From NCBI GenBank assembly GCA_002339265.1, contig DDKG01000277.1:1-10109 (forward strand): DNA of 10,109 bases, written 5' to 3'. Positions 1 through 5,242 of the stretch are shown here, piece after piece. This DNA comes from Massilia sp. UBA2604 (lineage in GTDB: Bacteria > Pseudomonadota > Gammaproteobacteria > Burkholderiales > Burkholderiaceae_D). The notes under the pieces were generated by a model. That model did not search any database. It was not told the DNA's origin and saw nothing but the letters and a program-made list of their open reading frames with translations. A program made the translations under genes and the position numbers. How positions within the stretch are numbered: position 1 is the stretch's first letter; each line of letters starts with the position of its first letter.

Positions 1-91
1 GGGAACGCCGCGCAGCGCGCCGCCGTGCAGAACACGTTCTCGTGGCATCCCTCGAGCAAGGTGCGCAAGGACGGGGGAAAGGGCCGCGTGA
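1..91 (+). CDS. Possible 3' end of a forward gene, glycosyltransferase-like; true end unclear
   Basis: Reading from base 1, the first 25 codons (to about base 75) have G or C in the third position in 24 cases, which is typical of a real gene in this genome. They encode a segment containing AAQRAAVQNTFSW. It resembles the C-terminal helix of GT-B glycosyltransferases (Arg/Ala-rich helix followed by FSW), but this is a weak match from memory. The frame does not stop soon: it stays open to 1596, antisense to the next gene, which is implausible as a natural end. Skipping one base at the GGGGG run (74-78) would bring a TGA at 89-91 into frame. Either the gene is frameshifted there, or there is a base error, or the resemblance is accidental. 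The gene would be convergent with the acetyltransferase gene that ends at 235. Confidence 0.3.
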   Translation, partial: GTPRSAPPCRTRSRGIPRARCARTGERAA

Positions 92-234
92 CGAGCACGG
101 CGTCTTGCGGCGCCGCGCCGCCTGCCAGGTCGAGTCGATCGTCGAATCGATCATTCATCGTTCCACCATCTCCGTATTGGTCCGAAGCCGGGCCGCAGCG
201 CACCCGCCCCGATGGTGCGCAGGCCTTCAGGCCG

Positions 235-1467
235 TCACGCATCCGTGCCGTCTCCATCGCGCCGGAAGCGTTCTTTATCGGCTCCGGCTGTCAACGGAGC
301 GCGCAGGCGCCGCAGGCCTTGTCTCGCGTGCCGCAGCGCGTCGAGCGCACGGCCAAGGCGCCGCTTGTCCGCGCCGCCCTTCGCCTGCACGCTGCCCACG
401 AGAAGCCTCAGAACGTGCAGCCGGGAGCGCGCCGCGTTGCGCAACAAGGTGCGCCAACAGGCGAACGCAGCAGCCCGGGACCGGTAGATCGTCACGCTGT
501 TGAGCGTCTTGCGGCGTGCCAAAAAATGGGATTTCCAGCCATGATGGCCGCCCATCATCCACAGCTCCCGGCCGCCGACGGCGATCGCATGGAAGATAGT
601 ATGCAGACTGACCTGGCGGCCCAGCCGGTAGGCATCGAAGCGCGGATCGTGGCCGACCAGGTGCAGGAAGTGGCGCGTCCCGACCCTGAAGCAAAGGGTG
701 GCTGCCACGATTTTTTCTTCGATCAGCAGGATGCCGAGGTAGCCGTGGGTGCGCGCCAATTGCACGATACGGTCTATGTCGGTGTTCTGGACATACGGCG
801 CGGCATTGCGCGAATCCATCCGCTGGTCGGTCAGGCGGACCAGCTCGCGCACATGGCGGGCCGTGATCTGCTGCGTCGACAGCACCTCGAAACGGCAGGA
901 AGGAAAGTGCGCAGCGCATTTGCGCAGGCTACGCCGCATCAGATCCCTCGTGCTCTTGCCCAGCTGCCGCATATAGGCGTCGGCGCTGGCCGGGAGCGCG
1001 ACGACGTTTTCTTCGAGCTGGGGCAAGACCTGGACGGGGAACGCGAATGCGGCTACGTCGATGAGCGTGTCGAGTGCATAGCCTTCGATGCGCCTTGCCG
1101 CCGGGTAGCGAGAAAACACGTTGACGGCGAAATAAGCGAGGTCAGCCGAATTCAGGGCGACCTGCTGGTTGACGATGCGGACGGTGTCGCAGTCGAGTCG
1201 AAACAGGATAAGCAGAACGATGTCATGCTCGTCGGCGGCGGCGAAGGTGTGGATGTTGTCGATCCGCTCGTAGATGCCGATCCGGGTCAGCGTGCAGTAG
1301 ATATTGGTATACAGGCGCTCGAGAACGGCGTCGGCGAAGGCTGGAATGGTGTTTTCGTAAAAACAGCTGGAAACGATATGTTTGTCATTATGGCGTGCAA
1401 ACGGCAGAGTTGCTTCTTGCCAGAAGTCGGCTGGAATTGCCTGAGCGGTGGTGTTTTCAAAGCGCAT
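235..1467 (-). CDS. CelD/BcsL-type (FemAB-like) GNAT acyltransferase
   Basis: This is a protein of about 410 residues with the layout of the CelD/BcsL acetyltransferase family, built on a GNAT fold. Such proteins are often found in polysaccharide or cell-surface clusters, where they may acylate sugars. Visible signs are a basic stretch of the form KSTRDLMRRSLRK near residues 170-182, where family members have a basic helix. There follows a strand pair around 240-285 (LLIEEKIVAATLCFRVG, then FLHLVGHDPRFDAYRLG), and then GGRELWMMGGHHGWKSHF near 295-312. The last 90 or so residues are unusually rich in Arg and Leu. I chose ATG at 1467 because GGAGGG lies about 10-11 bases upstream. A TTG in the same frame at 1506 has no ribosome site. 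No signal peptide or membrane span is evident, so it is probably cytoplasmic. The substrate is unknown. Confidence 0.8.
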   Translation of the reverse strand: MRFENTTAQAIPADFWQEATLPFARHNDKHIVSSCFYENTIPAFADAVLERLYTNIYCTLTRIGIYERIDNIHTFAAADEHDIVLLILFRLDCDTVRIVNQQVALNSADLAYFAVNVFSRYPAARRIEGYALDTLIDVAAFAFPVQVLPQLEENVVALPASADAYMRQLGKSTRDLMRRSLRKCAAHFPSCRFEVLSTQQITARHVRELVRLTDQRMDSRNAAPYVQNTDIDRIVQLARTHGYLGILLIEEKIVAATLCFRVGTRHFLHLVGHDPRFDAYRLGRQVSLHTIFHAIAVGGRELWMMGGHHGWKSHFLARRKTLNSVTIYRSRAAAFACWRTLLRNAARSRLHVLRLLVGSVQAKGGADKRRLGRALDALRHARQGLRRLRAPLTAGADKERFRRDGDGTDA

Positions 1468-1561
1468 TTTATGACCACCCTCCGCACGAAAAGAATTGAC
1501 ATTCAAATTCTAATTTTTCGTGGCGCGGCTGGCGTGATGAATATCAAACCATGCATGAACA

Positions 1562-1573
1562 ATAAATATTTAT
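1562..1573. repeat. 12-bp perfect palindrome ATAAATATTTAT
   Basis: This perfect self-complementary 12-mer lies in the leader of the acyltransferase gene, between the likely promoter and the start codon. It could be a protein-binding site, but in AT-rich DNA it may be chance. Confidence 0.3.
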
Positions 1574-1716
1574 CACTGTCGAGCACGGCTGGATAGTCCG
1601 ATGCATTCAGGTTGGCAAGACCGTCAGTTCATGCTCGCCTTTCGTCGCACGCTCAAGCGGCACAGGCGTCGTTTTTAACGCAATCCTTGATAAAAACTGT
1701 AAGCGCCTGGAATATT

Positions 1717-1740
1717 TTCTTATAATGCGAATTATAAGAA
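1717..1740. promoter_or_regulatory. Operator-like inverted repeat, 10+4+10 bp
   Basis: TTCTTATAAT, a GCGA spacer and ATTATAAGAA form a perfect 10-bp inverted repeat spanning 24 bases. The right arm, read on the reverse strand, contains TATAAT, the -10 element of the likely acyltransferase promoter. A dimeric repressor bound here would block RNA polymerase. No T-run follows on either strand and the stem is AT-only, so an intrinsic terminator is unlikely. Confidence 0.45.
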
Positions 1741-1760
1741 TTCGACATTAGCATATTCAA
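1731..1760 (-). promoter_or_regulatory. Candidate sigma-70 promoter for the acyltransferase gene
   Basis: On the reverse strand, TTGAAT (1760-1755) is followed after 18 bases by a consensus TATAAT (1736-1731). Transcription would start near 1724 and run toward the ATG at 1467. The -10 box lies inside the 24-bp inverted repeat, which suggests repression at this site. The -35 box matches consensus in four of six positions. Confidence 0.45.
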
Positions 1761-1867
1761 TGCCGTGTATTTTATGAAGCAGATGATCAGACTGGCGAGC
1801 GCATCCGTCTAATGGCATCGTGCCGGGGGCGACACCGGTGGCCGCCACACCACAGCACGCGCGCCAT

Positions 1868-1900
1868 AAAAAAAGCCGCCGCATATGCATGCGGCGGCTT
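1868..1900 (-). terminator. Intrinsic terminator of the lipoprotein gene
   Basis: A perfect 12-bp stem (AAGCCGCCGCAT at 1873-1884 pairing with ATGCGGCGGCTT at 1889-1900) closes a 4-base ATGC loop. On the reverse strand it is followed by seven T (A run at 1868-1874). It begins 17 bases after the lipoprotein stop codon, so it is a textbook rho-independent terminator. It should also keep that transcript out of the acyltransferase promoter region. Confidence 0.92.
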
Positions 1901-1917
1901 GCGATTTTGCGAAAAAC

Positions 1918-3243
1918 TTATTTCGCGAGTGCAGGAGCCAGAGGCTGGCGCGGCGTACCGCCACCACCGATGCTCGTCGGGCTATTGTTGTCGACCACGC
2001 TCAGCGCCTTCATGATGCGCTGGATGTCGCGCACCCAGGCGGTATTGCCCTGGACCTTCTGGTTCATCTCGAAGCCCCAGTCGCGCTTGAACTCGGTGCG
2101 CTTCGAGCCGTCCGGACCATCTTCGGCGCTGAAGTCGAAACCGGCCGCGTAGGTGTCGTCGACGATGTAGGCGCCATAGTTCTGCAGCGTCCACGCCAGT
2201 TGCTTGGCCGGCGTGGTTTCCAGGCCCAGTGAGGTGATCGACGTGGTGCCCGGAATCGCCAGCAAGGCGCCCATCTTCATGGCGGTGTTGCCGTTCTTGC
2301 TTGCGCTGCCATACCAGCCGACCGCATAGCTGTCCGACGTCGTTGCGGGCCAACGCGAGCAGGCGCTGCGCGTCGTGCATTTGAACAGTGCCTCCTTGGC
2401 GTACACGTTCACCTTGAGTGCGTGGCGCGGACCGGTCGTGGTGCCCGGGCGCAGCTCACCTAGACGGATGCTGCCGCCGATGGCCGACAGGCCCGAGCCG
2501 CCGTGTGCCCCGGTAATGCCAGAGCCATACAGGTCGACATTGGCGAACTTGGCATACGCCGTGGCGGGACCTCCGGCGGTGCATCGTGCAACCGGCTGGG
2601 TTTGCACCAGCGTGCGGCCATCCTTCAACAGGAACACGGCCGAGCTATTCTTGTTGGTATTGGGGATGATGTAATTACTTGGCATCGGCACCTGGTACAT
2701 CAGGGCGCCCGTTGCCGAGCAGCGGTTCTTGCCGGTCCAGGCGGCGTTGCTGTAGTTGATGTTGACCAGGGGCGCGGTCGGCTTCAGGATGAGTTTTTCA
2801 TCATCGATACCGGGCATGGCAGCCCAGATATTGTTGCCCGGATTTGGATTCAGGTTGGCGCGCACGAACCGTGCGCCGCTACCGATCGGCATGTTCCAGA
2901 TGCTGTTGCTCGCAAACGGTTGCTTGAGCGGGTCGCGCGAACCCGACGTGACCACGCTTGCCAACGATTTGTTTCCAGCGGAGGCTCCGGTGGTGGCCAC
3001 GGAACCGCCTTCGACGGACTGTCCCTCGGCCGTGGCGTCGGTAACAGGCGCATCCACCGCGGTCGTGGCAGCGCGGTCGGGAGCATAATTGGCGGGACGT
3101 ACTGCAGTTTCAACTTCTGCCAGCGAAGCACTGTACTGCTCCATCGAGGCGGAATCCCCACCACCACATGCTGCGAGTACGGCAAAGACAGGGGCGAGCG
3201 CCATCAGTTTGGCTTTCGGTTGGAATCGAGTCGAATTGATCAC
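1918..3243 (-). CDS. Secreted lipoprotein of a conserved family, function unknown
   Basis: The 441-residue product starts with a lipoprotein signal peptide: basic residues at 6-12, a hydrophobic stretch at 13-25 and the lipobox LAAC with the lipidated Cys at 26. The next residue is Gly rather than Asp, which suggests the outer membrane. Residues 27-100 are low-complexity Ala/Ser/Thr/Val and probably form a linker. The rest looks like one globular domain. It has PFASNSIWNMPIGSGA near 109-124, AHGGSGLSAIGGSIRLGEL near 244-263 and LAWTLQNYGAYIVDDT near 348-363. From memory, similar blocks occur in uncharacterised secreted proteins of actinobacteria and myxobacteria. Four Cys in the domain could make two disulfides. 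The GTG start is supported by AAGGA eight bases upstream. A role at the cell surface, perhaps in carbohydrate binding or cleavage, is only a guess. The gene stands alone with its own terminator. Confidence 0.85.
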   Translation of the reverse strand: MINSTRFQPKAKLMALAPVFAVLAACGGGDSASMEQYSASLAEVETAVRPANYAPDRAATTAVDAPVTDATAEGQSVEGGSVATTGASAGNKSLASVVTSGSRDPLKQPFASNSIWNMPIGSGARFVRANLNPNPGNNIWAAMPGIDDEKLILKPTAPLVNINYSNAAWTGKNRCSATGALMYQVPMPSNYIIPNTNKNSSAVFLLKDGRTLVQTQPVARCTAGGPATAYAKFANVDLYGSGITGAHGGSGLSAIGGSIRLGELRPGTTTGPRHALKVNVYAKEALFKCTTRSACSRWPATTSDSYAVGWYGSASKNGNTAMKMGALLAIPGTTSITSLGLETTPAKQLAWTLQNYGAYIVDDTYAAGFDFSAEDGPDGSKRTEFKRDWGFEMNQKVQGNTAWVRDIQRIMKALSVVDNNSPTSIGGGGTPRQPLAPALAK

Positions 3244-3251
3244 AGAAAATT

Positions 3252-3256
3252 TCCTT
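3252..3256 (-). promoter_or_regulatory. Shine-Dalgarno site fixing the GTG start of the lipoprotein
   Basis: On the reverse strand AAGGA lies eight bases before the GTG at 3243-3241. This supports GTG over the internal ATG at residue 14, which would leave a signal peptide with no basic N-terminus. Confidence 0.6.
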
Positions 3257-3318
3257 ACATAATGATGGTAATGAGCACGTTGGAGGGGTTCCAGGCGCCA
3301 AGAGTTCCACCGATTAAG

Positions 3319-3330
3319 GAAAATATTTTC
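3319..3330. repeat. 12-bp perfect palindrome GAAAATATTTTC
   Basis: This perfect palindrome lies about 80 bases upstream of the lipoprotein start, in the likely promoter zone. It overlaps the weak -10 candidate and so could be an operator, or chance in AT-rich DNA. Confidence 0.3.
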
Positions 3331-3714
3331 TGCTGGCTATTTCATCTATTCAAATAAATAAAAAATTTTTCCATTCAGAAATTGAACCGTATCCGAAAAA
3401 TGCGGAACACCGATTATTCGATAAACGCAAGGAAACTACGTTGCTATTAGACATGCTGCTGCAGACACAGCATATAGACACTAATTCATAGCCGGTTTCG
3501 TCAATGGGCAATACCAAGATATCGAACAAACCCGAACGGCGCCAAATCCAGCGTCGATGAATGCATGGCCGTGGCAAGGCGTCGAACGGCTGCATGCCGG
3601 ATGACGTGTGCGTGGATGAATCAAGGTCATTACTACAGGTGTTTGATCAACGCGTTTAGATGCGCACAGCACCACGTGGCGCGTCGCTCGGTGGTGTTGC
3701 GCAAGCGAAGACGC

Positions 3715-3798
3715 CGGGAGCGCCGGCACACGAGCCGGAGGGCGGCGGAGTGCGCGGACGCGGCCGCGAATGCGGAGGACGGCAGTCCGGCGCTCCCG
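3715..3798. repeat. 12-bp perfect inverted repeat with 60-bp spacer
   Basis: CGGGAGCGCCGG at 3715-3726 is exactly complementary to CCGGCGCTCCCG at 3787-3798. The right arm also takes part in a tighter hairpin at 3785-3815, so the two structures exclude each other. This lies just downstream of the reverse-strand thioesterase gene and may structure the 3' end of its mRNA. Confidence 0.5.
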
Positions 3799-3815
3799 CC
3801 AAGGGCGCGCCGGAC
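3785..3815 (-). terminator. Hairpin after the thioesterase stop codon, no U-tract
   Basis: A perfect 9-bp stem (GTCCGGCGC at 3785-3793 with GCGCCGGAC at 3807-3815) encloses a 13-base loop. On the reverse strand it starts nine bases after the TGA of the thioesterase. The position fits a transcript 3' end, but no T-run follows. It may protect the mRNA end or be a weak or rho-assisted terminator. Confidence 0.35.
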
Positions 3816-3824
3816 GAACCTGGA

Positions 3825-4262
3825 TCAGTCGACTGCGTGGCCAGGGCCTGCCGTAATGGCTGCCCTTAATACCTCCGGCAACGGCGCCGACTTCTCGATC
3901 CTGAAATCGACCCACACCACCTTGGCCACGCCGTCGGCATGCAGCTCGCCCGGCTCGCCATCGGCCCCGATCAGGCGGATCTCGTGCGACACCTCGACGC
4001 TCGAGCGTCCCGGCGGCGCCACGAAGGTGCGCACCTCGATATCGCCCGGATAGGTCAGTTGCTTGAGGAAATTCATCGAGGCATTCACGATCACCGGTCC
4101 TTCGGTGCGCGAATCCGGCAGGCCGCCCACCTGCTCCAGCCAGGCGATGCGCGCCGACTCGATGTAGCGGAAATAATTCGTGTTATTGACGTGCCCCATG
4201 GCGTCCATATCGCCCCAGCGGATCGGCATGCGCATGGTGTGAACCAACTTCTTGCTGCTCAT
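3825..4262 (-). CDS. Acyl-CoA thioesterase, 4HBT hotdog family
   Basis: This 145-residue protein has the size and sequence of a single-domain hotdog thioesterase of the 4-hydroxybenzoyl-CoA thioesterase/YbgC type, which hydrolyses acyl-CoA to free acid and CoA in the cytoplasm. The diagnostic motif RWGDMDAMGHVNNTNYF is at residues 15-31. Asp18 is the likely catalytic acid, and GHVNN begins the long central helix. The start is ATG at 4262. A TTG in frame six codons earlier is possible, but it lies four bases after the preceding stop codon. The gene follows the dehydrogenase with a 21-base gap on the same strand, so the two are probably cotranscribed. Acyl chain preference cannot be read from the sequence. 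Confidence 0.9.
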   Translation of the reverse strand: MSSKKLVHTMRMPIRWGDMDAMGHVNNTNYFRYIESARIAWLEQVGGLPDSRTEGPVIVNASMNFLKQLTYPGDIEVRTFVAPPGRSSVEVSHEIRLIGADGEPGELHADGVAKVVWVDFRIEKSAPLPEVLRAAITAGPGHAVD

Positions 4263-4283
4263 TCTTTTCTCTGCTTCCAAAGT

Positions 4284-5060
4284 TTACTGCGCCGTCATCC
4301 CGTCATCGGCCGTGATGATGGCGCCATTGATGAAATGGGCTTCTTCCGCCGCCAGCAGCAGCAGGAGCCCGTCGAGGTCTTCCGGCTTGCCCGGCCGCTT
4401 GCGCGGCAACATCTCGATCAGCTTGCGGCCCGGTTCGGTGTCGAAATAATCCTCGTTCGAATCGGTGGCGATGTAGCCGGGGCAGATCGCATTGACGTTG
4501 ATGCCGTACTTGCCCCACTCCACCGCCATCGCCTTGGTCATCTGCACCACGCCGGCCTTGCTCATGCAGTACACGCCGATCTGCGGCAACACCCGCAGGC
4601 CGGCCACCGAGGCGATATTGACGATGCGGTGCTGCTTGCGCGGGTCGCCCTTGGCGCGCGCGATCATGCGCTTGGCGGTCTGCTGGGCCATGAAGAAGGC
4701 GCCGCGCAGATTGGTGTCCATGATATAGCCATAGTCGTCTTCGCCGACATCCAGCAGGCGCTGGGTTGACGAGACGCCGGAGTTGTTGATCAGGATGTCG
4801 ATCGGCCCGGCCTCGGTCTCTGCGTGCGCGATGGCCGCCTTGATGCTGCCCAGGTCGGTGACGTCGAGGCGCACCACGTGCGCCGCCCCGCCGTCGGCCT
4901 CGATCTCGGCGCGCAGCTCCTTCAGGCGCTCGACCCGGCGCGAGGCCAGCACGACCTGGGCCCCGGCCCCGGCCAGCGCCTTCGCGAAGCGCGCGCCGAG
5001 TCCGCTCGACGCGCCGGTGACCATTGCAATCTTTCCTTCGAAATTGACTTCGATTCCCAC
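4284..5060 (-). CDS. Short-chain dehydrogenase/reductase (classical SDR)
   Basis: From the GTG at 5060 the product is 258 residues, the usual size of a classical SDR. It has a TGASSGLG cofactor loop (15-22), NNSG (92-95, usually NNAG) and the full catalytic set Asn117, Ser151, Tyr164 and Lys168. The paired Arg41-Arg42 after the second strand suggests NADP(H) preference. Family members interconvert hydroxy and keto groups. Beside a thioesterase and an ETF oxidoreductase, a 3-hydroxyacyl or related substrate is plausible but unproven. The frame continues upstream to 5141, but that extension reads through the control region and resembles no SDR N-terminus. GTG is favoured by GGGGAG placed six bases before it. 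It is the first gene of a likely two-gene unit with the thioesterase. Confidence 0.92.
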   Translation of the reverse strand: MGIEVNFEGKIAMVTGASSGLGARFAKALAGAGAQVVLASRRVERLKELRAEIEADGGAAHVVRLDVTDLGSIKAAIAHAETEAGPIDILINNSGVSSTQRLLDVGEDDYGYIMDTNLRGAFFMAQQTAKRMIARAKGDPRKQHRIVNIASVAGLRVLPQIGVYCMSKAGVVQMTKAMAVEWGKYGINVNAICPGYIATDSNEDYFDTEPGRKLIEMLPRKRPGKPEDLDGLLLLLAAEEAHFINGAIITADDGMTAQ

Positions 5061-5066
5061 GTCCCG

Positions 5067-5072
5067 CTCCCC
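5067..5072 (-). promoter_or_regulatory. Shine-Dalgarno site fixing the GTG start of the SDR
   Basis: On the reverse strand GGGGAG stands six bases before the GTG at 5060-5058. The more distant ATG at 5141 has no comparable site and lies inside the inverted repeat of the control region. Confidence 0.65.
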
Positions 5073-5125
5073 AATGCTGTCGTGCCGGCTAATTGCGAAA
5101 GCATAATGATCCCACAAATGTCCAG

Positions 5126-5147
5126 TATTAGATTGCCTCATCTAATA
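5126..5147. promoter_or_regulatory. Operator-like inverted repeat, 8+6+8 bp, between divergent units
   Basis: TATTAGAT and ATCTAATA are perfect inverted copies separated by TGCCTC. The repeat lies between the divergent SDR-thioesterase and ETF oxidoreductase-esterase units and overlaps the likely -35 box of the latter. Size and symmetry suit a dimeric regulator such as a TetR- or GntR-type protein. No regulator gene lies in the window. Confidence 0.45.
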
Positions 5148-5223
5148 TTGCCTTTACAATGGCGCGCAAGTTGCATTCAACAGCAAATTCCCGCACACTC
5201 GTGCTATTTTCAAGATTGCCTCA
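5130..5223 (+). repeat. 11-bp direct repeat AGATTGCCTCA (two copies) plus a third ATTGCCT
   Basis: AGATTGCCTCA occurs exactly at 5130-5140 and 5213-5223, and its ATTGCCT core occurs again at 5147-5153. The second full copy ends 19 bases before the ETF oxidoreductase start codon. Three copies of a 7-mer in about 90 bases suggests a regulator motif. Confidence 0.4.
5133..5160 (+). promoter_or_regulatory. Candidate sigma-70 promoter of the ETF oxidoreductase-esterase unit
   Basis: TTGCCT (5133-5138) and TACAAT (5155-5160) are separated by 16 bases. Both resemble consensus. Transcription would begin near 5167, giving a leader of about 75 bases. The -35 box lies inside the 22-bp inverted repeat. 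Confidence 0.4.
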
Positions 5224-5242
5224 CTAGAGCACACCAACAACC

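Larger units (their letters stand above)
1468..1865. other. AT-rich intergenic region upstream of the acyltransferase gene
   Basis: About 400 bases hold no convincing gene. The forward frame that crosses them is the antisense shadow of the acyltransferase gene. The region is much richer in A and T than its surroundings. It contains a likely reverse-strand promoter near 1731-1760, a perfect 24-bp inverted repeat at 1717-1740 and a perfect palindrome ATAAATATTTAT at 1562-1573. If the promoter is used, the acyltransferase mRNA would have a leader of roughly 250 bases, long enough for leader-level control. No known riboswitch was recognised. Confidence 0.6.
3244..3824. other. Gene-free stretch between thioesterase and lipoprotein genes
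   Basis: About 580 bases hold no convincing gene. Several frames are open in the GC-rich part, but they overlap each other and encode Arg/Ala-rich or scrambled sequence with no recognisable domain. The part from about 3300 to 3480 is AT-rich and should carry the promoter of the lipoprotein gene. A weak reverse-strand candidate is TTGAAT, 18 bases, AAAATA, near 3320-3350. A palindrome GAAAATATTTTC lies at 3319-3330. The part from about 3690 to 3820 is very GC-rich and holds overlapping inverted repeats, listed separately. Confidence 0.5.

Noticed and set aside
1496..1501. Perfect TTGACA on the forward strand as a promoter
   Set aside because: No -10 element lies at a suitable distance, and no forward gene follows.
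25..1596. 523-codon forward open frame opposite the acyltransferase gene
   Set aside because: It is antisense to a gene with a recognisable fold, has no ribosome site and encodes no known domain. Only its first 25 or so codons may be real, as the end of an upstream gene.
3481..3915. Reverse open frame in the gene-free stretch
   Set aside because: It overlaps the thioesterase end, shows no recognisable domain and has Arg/Ala/Pro-rich composition typical of noncoding GC-rich frames.
3565..4053. Forward open frame running into the thioesterase region
   Set aside because: It is antisense to the thioesterase over much of its length, is Arg-rich and has no ribosome site or domain.
5061..5141. N-terminal extension of the SDR to an ATG at 5141
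   Set aside because: The extra 27 residues do not resemble an SDR N-terminus and cross the operator-like repeat, while GTG at 5060 has a strong ribosome site.
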